Shown here: positions 25,298 through 34,224 of the stretch, piece after piece
How the letters are laid out: each line of letters opens with the position of its first letter
Numbering within the stretch: position 1 is the stretch's first letter
The notes under the pieces: generated by a model
The model's input: the letters and a program-made list of their open reading frames with translations, nothing else
Databases searched by the model: none
What the model was told of the DNA's origin: nothing
Translations under genes and position numbers: made by a program
Source of the DNA: Arthrobacter sp. SLBN-122
Lineage (GTDB): Bacteria; Actinomycetota; Actinomycetes; Actinomycetales; Micrococcaceae
DNA length: 64,000 bases
Direction: 5' to 3'
Assembly (NCBI RefSeq): GCF_006715165.1
Contig: NZ_VFMS01000001.1
Span: forward strand, 3,844,001 to 3,908,000

Positions 25298-25373
25298 TTC
25301 GGATGCCGAATGTTTCCGCGACTTCCCAAGGTTTTCAAGCCCTGGAATGTAGTTCGAGTCCCACTTCGGGCAC
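25298..25373 (+). repeat. tRNA-3'-end-like dispersed repeat, copy 2
   Basis: A 76-base unit aligned to 1426-1501: starts CTTCGGATGCCGAATGTT and ends at 25353-25373 with TTCGAGTCCCACTTCGGGCAC. The resemblance continues downstream (TTTCCCTAGGTCAGA, then a T-rich run), as in copy 1. It starts 11 bases after the stop of the small gene. Confidence 0.7.
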
Positions 25374-25974
25374 AGTATTTCCCTAGGTCAGAAACCTTTT
25401 GTCTTTTTTACAATGCATGACTTCCCAGTTCTTATGGCGATACCTTGAGCCCTTGAGTCCGGGCGCAACGCGGGAGTCGGGGACTCGACGCCATCCTGCG
25501 GCTCGCCGCCCGCGGAGGCTCCCTCGACGCCGTCTCACCCTCCGGCAGATAACTACCGGCACCCCTCAACCCGGCCGCCGTCGCCCGCGAAGTGACGCCC
25601 CGGGGCGCTGTCCTGGCTGGCAACAAGGACGGCCTCCCGCCACTGGATCCCACGGCCCTTGCGAGTGTGGCCGTCAGCGGTCACAATGCGGAGGAAGCCC
25701 GCACCCAGGGCGGCGGCAGTCGATACTGTGGCGGAATTTCGGGGAATGCTCACGGACGGCGGAAGTCAATAATGATCGTTTTTGGGTGTCTGTTCCCGGA
25801 AGCTTGCTCTTGCCATTGTTGTCTGACCTGAGTGTGAGAGGTCGCCGAACGCTACAAACGTGCTGTTATGCGCACCAGGGGCCAGGGCTGGCGTTGTGGT
25901 TCCTCGGCAGGTCGTGCAAGAGAGCTCGTGGAGGGCGAGCGTGCCTGGTCCGTGGTGTATCGCAGGCAGATGCC
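25374..25974. other. Non-coding or decayed DNA
   Basis: About 600 bases after repeat copy 2 with no credible gene. Open frames on both strands lack domains and start signals. The first 60 bases are T-rich and continue the repeat similarity; the rest is ordinary GC-rich sequence, possibly an old fragment. Confidence 0.5.
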
Positions 25975-26012
25975 AGAAGCGCCCCAGGAGAGTCGGCTCC
26001 TGGGGCGCTTCT
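25975..26012 (-). terminator. Strong hairpin terminator of the coiled-coil gene
   Basis: A perfect 16-base-pair stem, 25975-25990 with 25997-26012 (AGAAGCGCCCCAGGAG paired with its complement), 6-base loop AGTCGG, 15 bases past the coiled-coil gene stop on the minus strand. Confidence 0.75.
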
Positions 26013-26026
26013 GGGCGTTGGGTTAA

Positions 26027-28081
26027 TCAGACGAGGCACCCACCCAGGGCGATCGTCCCATCGATGACGGCGATGCGGTCCAGGACCGCCTTGTACTGGG
26101 CCTGCAGGCCGCCGACGATGACTTTTTGGGTGGCGACGGCGTCGCGGTTGACCTTCTTGGCGCTCTCCAAGGTCCGCAGGGTTGCGGACTCGGTGACGAT
26201 CTTGGCGTCGAGAGCGTTCAGGTCGGCCTTGGCGGTGGTCAGGGCCGCCTCCTTGTCGCTGATCGCCTTATTGAGTGTGTTTAGCGAGGTCTGCAGCGGG
26301 GTGAGCTGGTTCTGCAGGGACAGGATCGCGTTCTCGGCAGCGGTGATGGAGGTGTTCAGCGTGCCCAGCGTCGTAACCAGCTTGGTGACCTCGCCGTCGA
26401 GCCGGGTGACCTCGGCGGTCTCGTTGGTCACCGCTGTGTTAGCGGCCGTGAGGGTGGTCTGCAGGCCCGGCAGGGCAGCCTCGAGCGCCTTGAGCTCACC
26501 CTGCTTCGTGGTGATCTCCGCCTTGGCGGCGGTCAGATCCCCGGTCAGGCCCGGCAGGGCAGCCTCGAGCGCGGAGATCTCCGCCTTCTTCGAGGTCACC
26601 GCGGCGTTGGCGTTGGTCAGGGCGGTGTTCGCGGCGGTCTGGGCGGCTTTGGCGTCGGCCAGCGTCTCTGTGGCGGAGGTGACCTGCGCGTTGGCCCCGG
26701 CGAGGCTGGTCTGCAGGCCCGGGAGCTGCTGCTGGAGGTTGCTGCTTTCCTGCTGCTTGGCCGACAGCTGGGAGTTCAGCGTCGCCAGCTGACCCTGTAG
26801 CTTGGTCAGGTCGCCGTTCAGGGCGGTGATCAGCGCGGTCTTAGTTGCCGCCTGCTGCTCCGCGGCAGCTATCTCCGCCTTCTTCGCGGTGATCGCGGCG
26901 TTCAGCTCCTGCTTCTTCTTGTCCGAGTTGCCCTTGATTGCCGCGAGCTCGGCCTCCAGGGCGGTGAGCTGCGACCTCAGCGCGGCGGCGTCGGCGACCG
27001 GCATCGCGGTTGCGGCGTCGATCTCTTTCTGCTTCGCGGTGATCTCCGCGTTCTTGGTGGTGATGTCACCCTGCAGCCCGGCGATCTCGCTCTGCAGTAC
27101 AGGGAGCCTGGCCTCGATGGTGCCGATCTGCTGGGTGAGGGTCGTCGCGCCCTGTTCGGCCAAGCGCAAGTTTTCCTCAGCCTTGAGCACGGCGGCAGTC
27201 GCGGCGGCGGCGTTCGCGTCAGCAGTCTTGGCGGCCGCCTCCAGTGTCGGCAGCGCTGCGCGGGCGTCGGCCAGGTTCTTCTCCGCCGCGTCCACAAGCG
27301 CCTGCGCCGCATCCCCCTGGGCGACGAGAGCGGCCAACTCCTGCGTGGCTTTCTCGATCATGGTCACCTGGTTGTTGACCATGGTCTGAGCAGCGGTCGC
27401 AGCCCCAGTCAGGGTCTGCAGGCGGGTCGTCGCGGCGGCCAGGTCGGCCTCCTTAGCCGCCTTGTCGGCGAGGACCTGGGTCTTCTTCGTGTTGAGCCCG
27501 GCGAGCTCGGCCTGCGTGGTGGTGAGCTGCGTCTCCAGCGGTGTGATCTGGTTCACCAGCGCCGACTTCTGGCCCTGAAGCGTGGTCAGCTCAGTGTTCG
27601 CTGCGGCGATCGCGGCGGTCAACGTGGCCTTGTCTGCTTCGAGCTTCGTCAGAGACATCGTCACAGTGTCGATCTGACCGACCAGTGTGGCGTTCTGCGC
27701 GTCCAGCGAGGCGATCTCCTTTTCTGCTTCCGTGATCTGCGCCGTCAGGGTGTTCTGCGTGCTGACCAGCGCGGCCCTCTCGGCGGTCAGGGTCGCTATC
27801 TGCTCCGCGTTCTGACGCGCCGCGGCCTTGAGCAGGTTCGGCTGCACGTTCCCGCGGTACGCGAGTTGGTTCGTCACCCCGTTGCAGGTGCCCGAAACAG
27901 GGGTGGTCTCAGCCGACGCCAGAGGCGCGAGTACCAGCATGCTGCTCAGGACTCCCGGGATGATGACAGCGCTTGAAACGCGGCGGACAAGGAGGGATTT
28001 CGCACTAGCGGAGCGCACATTCAGCCCTGTTGAATTCGCGGTGGGTCCGGTCGCGACGCGAGCCGAAGTTTCCTTGCTCAT
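26027..28081 (-). CDS. Large secreted coiled-coil protein
   Basis: 684 residues from ATG 28081 (AAGGAACACC upstream). A signal peptide follows a basic N-terminus: SSAVIIPGVLSSMLVLAPLASA, then ETT at the likely cleavage. Almost everything from about residue 75 to 665 is heptad-patterned, rich in Ala, Leu, Lys, Glu, Gln and Thr with hardly any Pro or Gly. Near-repeated modules include LEAALPGLTGDL and LEAALPGLQTTL. Only two Cys remain in the mature chain: one just after the signal (SGTCNG) and one at the end (ALGGCLV), able to clamp the rod ends. No LPXTG anchor, SLH domain or enzyme motif. A structural or adhesive cell-surface rod is plausible; function unknown. Confidence 0.8.
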   Translation of the reverse strand: MSKETSARVATGPTANSTGLNVRSASAKSLLVRRVSSAVIIPGVLSSMLVLAPLASAETTPVSGTCNGVTNQLAYRGNVQPNLLKAAARQNAEQIATLTAERAALVSTQNTLTAQITEAEKEIASLDAQNATLVGQIDTVTMSLTKLEADKATLTAAIAAANTELTTLQGQKSALVNQITPLETQLTTTQAELAGLNTKKTQVLADKAAKEADLAAATTRLQTLTGAATAAQTMVNNQVTMIEKATQELAALVAQGDAAQALVDAAEKNLADARAALPTLEAAAKTADANAAAATAAVLKAEENLRLAEQGATTLTQQIGTIEARLPVLQSEIAGLQGDITTKNAEITAKQKEIDAATAMPVADAAALRSQLTALEAELAAIKGNSDKKKQELNAAITAKKAEIAAAEQQAATKTALITALNGDLTKLQGQLATLNSQLSAKQQESSNLQQQLPGLQTSLAGANAQVTSATETLADAKAAQTAANTALTNANAAVTSKKAEISALEAALPGLTGDLTAAKAEITTKQGELKALEAALPGLQTTLTAANTAVTNETAEVTRLDGEVTKLVTTLGTLNTSITAAENAILSLQNQLTPLQTSLNTLNKAISDKEAALTTAKADLNALDAKIVTESATLRTLESAKKVNRDAVATQKVIVGGLQAQYKAVLDRIAVIDGTIALGGCLV

Positions 28082-28782
28082 GGTGTTCCTTAATTCAGGC
28101 CCGTCGGGGGCATGTTGTTTTCTAGTAGAAGTTTGGAGACTCCGCACAACCGTTTCCATTGAGCGCGAATAACCCTGCCGTTCATACGGATCAGCAGTGG
28201 CGGAAGCATTCCCACCAGTCGGGCAGCAATCTGGGTTGCAGTCCTTCAGTGTGGCAGCTGGCCCCCTGGTGAATTAAGGCTACGGCGAAACGAGTCAGGA
28301 AAACCGTCTGCCGGTGTTCAAATGTCTAAACGCTGATTGCGGTCAGAAGAAGACAATGAGACTGCAATCGTAGGGCTATGCAGGACAGCCGTGGCCTGAA
28401 GCAGAAAATCCGCGGGCTGAGCTTCGCCGCACGGTGCAGGCAGGTATAAACAAACCCGATCTAAACATCCTTCGCTGAGGTCGGCACCAGGAATAACTCC
28501 GGAGCAGGTGAGCAGGGGATGAGCGTTACGGGGCCGATGCCCCAGGGTGCCTCGATAGGAGATATTCACCTCACGCTGCATATCCAGCTAAAGACAAGCG
28601 GCCGAACGCGACTAGAAACAGACGCAGTGAATTATCACCCGGCCGTCTTTCACTACCGGCAAGACCTGTCTTTCTAGGTAGTGCGCTTTTTAAGAATCAG
28701 GTAATTGCTACCCGGGCTTTTCGCCAGTTGTCGCATTAGTGTGTTGGGTTCTGCGGTCGAAGAGTGCATTGCAGGGGGGCTG
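28082..28782. other. Long divergent intergenic region
   Basis: About 700 bases between the coiled-coil gene (minus) and the histidine kinase gene (plus). It must hold both promoters, but no clear operator or RNA structure was recognised. A minus-strand frame at 28318-28581 has no RBS or domain and is not called. Confidence 0.45.
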
Positions 28783-30201
28783 ATGTCGGTTGGGGACGGT
28801 CTTGGTGAGGAAAGGCTCCGACACGTCTTGCGGTTGACGCTGGTTGGGTGGGTCCTCGGGCTAACGGTGACGGGCGTGGTGGTGTGGAGCCCTCACGTGT
28901 TGTTTGGGTACCGCAGCCCGGCTGTCCACTTAGTACTGGACTCCGTTGACGGCTGCGTGGCCTTGTTGGTGGCATATTTGCTTGCCGGCCGTTTCAAACG
29001 GCGCAGAAGGCTTCATGACTTGCTGCTCGCTCAAGGCCTGGTGCTTCTAACGGTCGCGGGAACTGGCATGTCGTGGTTAACGGGCTCATTGACTGGGGAT
29101 CGGGACGGAAGCCTTAGCGTTTGGCTTCCCCTTGCGCTTCGGTTCATCGGTGCAGCCCTTATTGTGGCGGCGGCGCTGGTAACCCCGGACCGGGAGTCGC
29201 CGTCGAGATTGGGGTTGCGGACGGTTACCGTACCTGCAGCTCTCGTCATCCTGATGTCGTTGGTCCTCTGGGCAGCTAGGACCCAATTGCCCGTCGCCGT
29301 GGACCCCTCGATAAACACCGCTTCACAACCTCTGTTGTTCGCTGCTCATCCTCTGTTTTTTGCTGCCCAAGCCATGGCGGCATTCTGTTTTTTTGTGGCG
29401 TCTATCGCTTTTACGAGGCGGGCAGCAAATCGTGATGACTCGCTACTGTATTGGCTTGGCCCTGCTTGTGCCGTTGCAGCCTTTGCCCGCGTGAATTACG
29501 CACTCTTTCCCTCGTTGCATACAGATTGGTTCTACACCGGGGATCTGCTGAGGACCGGGTTCTACGTCTTGTTGCTGTTCGGAGCCAGCCGGGAAATCAA
29601 ACAGTACTGGGATGCATATGCCCGTGTAGCTGTTCTCGAGGATCGGAGGCGGCTGTCCCGCGAGTTGCATGATGGGGTCATCCAAGAGCTCGCCCTGCTC
29701 CGGATGGAAGGGCATTCCTTGCCTCCTAATTTTCCGGCCAGGAGCCGGATTCTCGCCGCTTGCGATCGATCCCTGGACGAAGCCCGTGCCGCCGTCCACG
29801 CCCTAGGCCATGGCGGGGACGAGCCCTTAGGCGTCGTACTGCACCGCACAACGCGGGAGTTGGCGCAGAGGTACCGAGTGTCCTTGGACATCCAGATCGA
29901 TGATTCAATCGAAGCCGCTTCGGACCAGCAGCATACGTTGCTGCGTATCATCCGCGAGGCAGTGGCAAACGCGGCGCGCCACGGCCACGCCCGACACCTG
30001 TCCGTGCGATTGGGTAAGGAGGGTGACCGGCGGCGACTGGTTGTAGAAGACGACGGCGAAGGTTTTGACGTCGGCGGCGCCACTGGGGCCAACGCTGGCT
30101 ACGGGTTGGTCAGTATGCGGGAAAGGGCTCGGAACTTGCCTGGGGACCTTGACATTACGTCCCGCCCGGGAGAGGGAAGCGTGGTTACGGTGACATGGTA
30201 G
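28783..30201 (+). CDS. Membrane sensor histidine kinase (HisKA_3, NarL-type partner)
   Basis: 472 residues from ATG 28783, after AGGGGGG. The N-terminal about 270 residues hold roughly eight hydrophobic helices without an obvious extracytoplasmic ligand domain. The dimerisation box has the phospho-acceptor His296 in RRRLSRELHDGVIQ, the HisKA_3 signature. The HATPase domain has EAVANAARHGHA (N box), VVEDDGEGFD (G1) and GYGLVSMRERA (G2). The stimulus is unknown; multi-helix sensors often read the membrane or cell-wall state. Its end overlaps the response-regulator start by 7 bases. Confidence 0.9.
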   Translation: MSVGDGLGEERLRHVLRLTLVGWVLGLTVTGVVVWSPHVLFGYRSPAVHLVLDSVDGCVALLVAYLLAGRFKRRRRLHDLLLAQGLVLLTVAGTGMSWLTGSLTGDRDGSLSVWLPLALRFIGAALIVAAALVTPDRESPSRLGLRTVTVPAALVILMSLVLWAARTQLPVAVDPSINTASQPLLFAAHPLFFAAQAMAAFCFFVASIAFTRRAANRDDSLLYWLGPACAVAAFARVNYALFPSLHTDWFYTGDLLRTGFYVLLLFGASREIKQYWDAYARVAVLEDRRRLSRELHDGVIQELALLRMEGHSLPPNFPARSRILAACDRSLDEARAAVHALGHGGDEPLGVVLHRTTRELAQRYRVSLDIQIDDSIEAASDQQHTLLRIIREAVANAARHGHARHLSVRLGKEGDRRRLVVEDDGEGFDVGGATGANAGYGLVSMRERARNLPGDLDITSRPGEGSVVTVTW

Positions 30202-30839
30202 AACAGCAGCGTTTACGTGTAGTGATGGCTGATGATCACGCTCGCATCAGGGCGAAGGTCCGGCAGGCGCTTGAAGCGGACGGCTGCGAAGTGTGCGGAG
30301 AGGGCTCCACTGCCGCAGAAGCAGTCGAGCTCGCCCTGGAGCACCGTCCGGACGTAGTCCTGCTTGATATCCACATGCCCGGTAACGGGATCTCCGCCGC
30401 CCAGGACATCAGCAGGACGCTACCGGAAACAGCTGTTGTAATGCTGACTCAATCCGCAGACGATGACGACCTCTTCGATTCCCTACGGGCCGGGGCGACG
30501 GGCTACCTACTCAAGACAACGGACCCGCTAACATTGACCGACGTTCTGCGGGGGGTTCTCGCCGGGGAGGCGGCAATGTCTCCCACGCTCGTGACCCGCA
30601 TCCTTCAGGAGTTCAAAGCGCCCGCCCGAAGGGTTTTAAACTGGAAGCCGGCGGCCGTGGCGAAGCTCAGTGCGCGGGAGTGGGAGGTCATGGAGCTTCT
30701 TGCTATAGGACTGGGCACCGAGGAAGTCGCCAATAAGCTCTTCGTCTCTCCAACTACGGTCCGCGTACACGTCTCAGCAGTCCTGCGAAAACTCCGGGTC
30801 AAGGACCGAGAGAGTGCCTTCCGCATGTTGAGGGAGTAG
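30195..30839 (+). CDS. NarL/FixJ-family response regulator
   Basis: 214 residues. The receiver domain has acidic pocket ADD (12-14), phosphorylated Asp58 in VVLLDIHMPG, Thr in MLTQSA and Lys in YLLKTTD. The LuxR-type HTH at about 158-205 reads LSAREWEVMELLAIGLGTEE, then FVSPTTVRVHVSAVLRKL. It partners the upstream kinase (overlapping genes). A likely target is the divergent secreted coiled-coil gene, by proximity alone. A 40-residue linker between the domains (ILQEFKAPARRVLNWKPAAVAK) is slightly long. Confidence 0.92.
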   Translation: MVEQQRLRVVMADDHARIRAKVRQALEADGCEVCGEGSTAAEAVELALEHRPDVVLLDIHMPGNGISAAQDISRTLPETAVVMLTQSADDDDLFDSLRAGATGYLLKTTDPLTLTDVLRGVLAGEAAMSPTLVTRILQEFKAPARRVLNWKPAAVAKLSAREWEVMELLAIGLGTEEVANKLFVSPTTVRVHVSAVLRKLRVKDRESAFRMLRE

Positions 30840-31373
30840 CAGAAAAGATTGTGCAACCAAGTGGTGTATTACGCACTCTGGACACAGACTGTAAGTGCAA
30901 TACGGACCGAAGTTGTGGAATCGTGGCCCCAACCTGATCCGCTCCAGGCTTCAATCAATGCGCATTAGACACGCCTGCATTTCCAGTATCCAAATACACT
31001 CCCAATAGCAGCACGCCCGGCCCTCTGGAAGTCCGCGTTTGGATTTCCTTAGGAGCGGTGCACGCGCACCGGCAATTACGACCGTTTCTGACCTACCCTC
31101 TGCAAGCCTTCGGAAAAGGGCGGTTTCCAACGAACGTCGCAACAGGCCCTATCCGAAGGTGGCCTTTTTAGTGCTGACAAAGCTTGACACCCAGCGGGAT
31201 CCAGGATTGCAGGCGTTCGATCTTGGGATCCTCCAAGAAGCCGCCGGTCCTCTCCCGGCCGTGCTGCGGTCCCACGCAGCACTGCTGCCGGTTTGTACAT
31301 TTGGGGACATGAGAGCGGAAGGCGTGCATGAGTTCCTGGCTGGGGATGCACCGCTCTCGATCCGCGTCCGCGA
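30840..31373. other. Non-coding stretch
   Basis: About 530 bases after the response regulator with no gene I can support. The plus-strand frame from 31039 runs antisense into the hydrolase and lacks any family pattern. No repeat or clear terminator was spotted. Confidence 0.45.
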
Positions 31374-32300
31374 TTACGACCCTGTTTTGGACGCCTGGCC
31401 TGGATTGAACATCCTCAGCCACTCCAGAGCATACCTGGGCGCCGTGTCACCTTCCTCAAGGAAGAATGCCACATGGGATCCCTGCATCCAGTACAGTTCC
31501 GAGCCGTGGATCTGTTCATGCGCGTGTCGTGCGTTCTGTGGAGGGACGCTGGCATCGGCAGCGGCGTGCATGATGAGGGTCGGACACCTAATGGTTTGAA
31601 GGTTCAGCGGGGCAAGCGATGTGAACTCTGCCGAATCGTTGTCGAATCCTATCCGGCGGCTTGCCCACCCGGTGGACGCCATGAGGATGGCTTCGAGATG
31701 AGCCATTCTGACGGGGTCCGATGCGACGACGGCGGCCCTCCCCGCAGCTTCTTCCGGGGAGGAGCGACTGAAGCGCCGGAACAGCATCCTGAGCATCGGC
31801 CCGGCGGCGTGGCGCAGAACCCAAAGCTGTACTTGGAGTGACCAGGTCCTGGCGGACAGGCGGGCAAACGCGAAGGGTGGAATAGGCAGGCAAACGGCAT
31901 CGACCTGGAGCAGCCTGGCAACCCTGTCCGGATGCCGTGCCGCCAGGGCATAAGCTGCAGGGCCCCCGCCGGAGCCCGCGAAGACCGGTAAGTGGCTGAT
32001 CCCGAGCACGTCCAGCAACGCAGCCAGGGCATCCGCCTGTTCTGCCGGCGTTCGTCCAGTGCCCAAGGGGGTCCCCAGGTATCCCGGCCGGCTTGGGGCA
32101 ATAATGCGGAAGCCGTTGGCCCTGAAGAATTCCGTGGCCACCAGTCCCTGGTCCCAGCCGCCCAGCGTTCCGTGGACTGCCAGGAGTGGTTCGCCGTCTC
32201 CGCGGTCGGCGTACTCGATTGGACCGGCACTAGTCATGACCCTGGTGTGGGGGTGAACGAGGCAGGCCTGGAGATCTTCCCGCCGCAATGCGTTCGGCAT
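31374..32300 (-). CDS. Alpha/beta hydrolase
   Basis: 308 residues with an alpha/beta hydrolase fold. Landmarks: LLAVHGTLGGWDQ (oxyanion), APSRPGYLGTP, nucleophile Ser in FAGSGGGPAAYALA, acid in HAAADASVPPQN and catalytic His in MQGSHVAFFLEE. The glycine-rich elbow AGSGGG and the lid sequence place it among esterase or lactonase-like hydrolases of unknown substrate. The start is not certain: ATG 32237 is an alternative within the beta-1 strand region. Stands alone between a two-component system and the fructan locus. Confidence 0.85.
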   Translation of the reverse strand: MPNALRREDLQACLVHPHTRVMTSAGPIEYADRGDGEPLLAVHGTLGGWDQGLVATEFFRANGFRIIAPSRPGYLGTPLGTGRTPAEQADALAALLDVLGISHLPVFAGSGGGPAAYALAARHPDRVARLLQVDAVCLPIPPFAFARLSARTWSLQVQLWVLRHAAGPMLRMLFRRFSRSSPEEAAGRAAVVASDPVRMAHLEAILMASTGWASRRIGFDNDSAEFTSLAPLNLQTIRCPTLIMHAAADASVPPQNARHAHEQIHGSELYWMQGSHVAFFLEEGDTAPRYALEWLRMFNPGQASKTGS

Positions 32301-32395
32301 AGCCGGAAGGCTACCCCCTCGGATGCGCCGCTGAGAAGTATCGCGCCATAGCCCACGCGCGCCAGCTTTACATGCCTCTTACTGCACGCGGACTG

Positions 32396-32467
32396 CTCCG
32401 GATTCCGCATGTTTCGCGTGTCCCCAGTATTTTCAAGGGCGGGAATGTAGTTCGAGTCCCACCTCGG
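32396..32467 (+). repeat. tRNA-3'-end-like dispersed repeat, copy 3 (3' end diverged)
   Basis: Begins CTCCGGATTCCGCATGTT, in register with copies 1 and 2, and shares TTTCAAGGGCGGGAATGTAG and TTCGAGTCCCACCTCGG up to 32467. It then departs from the GGGCAC end. It sits at the downstream boundary of the fructan locus. Confidence 0.65.
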
Positions 32468-32491
32468 CGGGAAACGCCCGGAATCCGCTGT

Positions 32492-32539
32492 GGCAGGCCT
32501 TTCTGCGGACCATGACCCTGGTCTGAGGAAAGGCCTGCC
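32492..32539 (-). terminator. Terminator of the fructan locus
   Basis: A perfect 12-base-pair stem, GGCAGGCCTTTC (32492-32503) with GAAAGGCCTGCC (32528-32539), 24-base loop that itself contains a small hairpin. It lies 18 bases beyond the stop of the last gene of the locus. Confidence 0.65.
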
Positions 32540-32557
32540 GGAGAGTCAGGGCTTGGG

Positions 32558-34153
32558 CTAACCTCTCTCCTTGATTTCGTGAACGGTCAGGTTCCGGAAA
32601 GTGGCGGTTCCTTCATGCGCGTAGAGGCGGATTCCGTTGTCGCCTTCAAGCGGGAATATCCGGTGCGAGTGCACCACCCGACCATCTCCGACGAACATTT
32701 CCACGCTCGTAAGGTCCACGAGGATGCGGACGGTGAGCCGTCCTGTCGAGGGGTCGATTGGAGTCTGGGTTTCGCCGCCGGTCGGGTTGACCGTTGGCCG
32801 CCTGTTGAGATAAACGAAGGGGCCTCGCAGGTATGCGCCGGCGGCTACGTGTCTGCCTCCGCCCGGTGCGCGGCACAGCTCAAGACCCACGTTGGCAGGT
32901 GGGGAAGCGGGGTCCCACACGAGCTCACAGGTCAGGTCGTAAGCGGCTGCGTGGACGTCGAGGTCCCGCGTGCCGCTTACGACTACGTCGCCCAGGACAT
33001 GGCCGCGCTTCCCATAATTTCCCAGCGCAGAGGTGGGGGCGGAGACGAGGTGGTACCCACCGTCCGTCTGTTTGAGGCGGAGGTCGCGCACGATCATGTC
33101 ATCGCCGTTGTAGGCGTCCGTCTCAAGGGTCGGCGTGTTGTGGGGGTAGTCCCAGAAGTTCGCCCAGCCGATTGCCCGGCGTAGGGTCTCGTCTTCCGCA
33201 CCCGAGGCGTCGTGATGCGGATAGGTGACTGCTCCGTAAAAGTCATAGCCGTAATCGAGCCATTCGGGCTCGGGCCGGTCCGGCGTGAACAATGTTCCGT
33301 CGAAGGCGCCTGTCCAGTATGCGTAGGTTGCGGGCAGGCCGCGGCCTTTGCCGTTGGCACTTGTGCCGAGGATCCAGTGGGAGGTGCCGTCGTCAGCAGT
33401 CATCCGGAAGATATCAGGGCATTCCAGCAGCCCCAGATCGGTACGCACGAACTCGCCGACGCGCTGCCAGGACTGCAGGTCGGCGGACGTGTAAAAACCG
33501 AGCTTCTGCCCCTCGGCGTTCGCCATGAACCACCGCCCCCGGTCAGCGTCCCAGATCACTTTGGGATCGCGGAAGTCATGGACTCCGGGGTTCGGCAGCA
33601 CCGGGGCTGTACCGGCGGCCTGGAACGAGCGCCCCCGGTTGGTCGAGTACCAGAGGTATTGGGCCTGGCGGCCTTCGGGTGCCTGCGTCACAAGCGCGAG
33701 CACCGCACCCTCGCCATATCCGGCCGTATTCCGCTCGTCGACCACAAGGGAACCTGACCAGCAGTCGCCGTTGTTGTTGCTGAATTTCGGGATCGCGACC
33801 CCGCGGTCAGTGAACGTGACGTGATCAGTGGTTGTCGCGCGGCGCCATGACGTGCCTCCTCCGCCCTGCAGGTAGTCGGCGTTGTAGAGGTAGTAGTAGT
33901 GGTATTCCCCGTCGATGTAGATGGGGCGCTGAGGGTCGTTCTTCCAGTTGTCGGGGACGCTGAAGTGATAGGTCGGGCGCATCCGGCGTGATCCTTTTGA
34001 CATTGAGTCTCTTGAACCGGGGTCAGGTGTCTTGGTGGTTACGGCGGCGGCGGGCTCGGCGATCGCCGCTGACAGTGCGAGCGATCCGCTGAGTGCAGCC
34101 GCCCCGCTTCCGGTAATGAGTGAACGACGAGAGACCGTGGGCGAACCTTCCAT
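32558..34153 (-). CDS. Tat-exported GH32 fructan hydrolase/fructotransferase
   Basis: 531 residues. A twin-arginine signal opens the protein (SRRSLITGSGAAALSGSLAL, residues 8-27), so the enzyme is exported folded. GH32 five-bladed propeller with all three catalytic carboxylates: nucleophile Asp73 in NWKNDPQRP, transition-state Asp196 in HDFRDPKV, acid/base Glu244 in LLECPDIF. A C-terminal beta-sandwich follows from about residue 385. The KNDPQRP motif and overall pattern are nearer to Arthrobacter levan fructotransferase/levanase-type enzymes than to invertases, so levan is the favoured substrate; hydrolysis versus transfer cannot be told. RBS GAAGGAA. Last gene of the locus, 71 bases after the cytoplasmic GH32. 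Confidence 0.88.
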   Translation of the reverse strand: MEGSPTVSRRSLITGSGAAALSGSLALSAAIAEPAAAVTTKTPDPGSRDSMSKGSRRMRPTYHFSVPDNWKNDPQRPIYIDGEYHYYYLYNADYLQGGGGTSWRRATTTDHVTFTDRGVAIPKFSNNNGDCWSGSLVVDERNTAGYGEGAVLALVTQAPEGRQAQYLWYSTNRGRSFQAAGTAPVLPNPGVHDFRDPKVIWDADRGRWFMANAEGQKLGFYTSADLQSWQRVGEFVRTDLGLLECPDIFRMTADDGTSHWILGTSANGKGRGLPATYAYWTGAFDGTLFTPDRPEPEWLDYGYDFYGAVTYPHHDASGAEDETLRRAIGWANFWDYPHNTPTLETDAYNGDDMIVRDLRLKQTDGGYHLVSAPTSALGNYGKRGHVLGDVVVSGTRDLDVHAAAYDLTCELVWDPASPPANVGLELCRAPGGGRHVAAGAYLRGPFVYLNRRPTVNPTGGETQTPIDPSTGRLTVRILVDLTSVEMFVGDGRVVHSHRIFPLEGDNGIRLYAHEGTATFRNLTVHEIKERG

Positions 34154-34224
34154 GAGTTCCTTCTTGTTTTTGGGCAGCGTCGATGCTGCTGTGTGAGTGG
34201 TTGTTGATGTACAGCCGGGCGTGT

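Noticed and set aside
25399..26067. 222-codon plus-strand frame
   Set aside because: Runs over the perfect terminator hairpin at 25975-26012 and into the coiled-coil gene antisense.
26802..27389. 195-codon plus-strand frame of Ala/Ser-rich repeats
   Set aside because: Mirror image of the coiled-coil heptads; no independent support.
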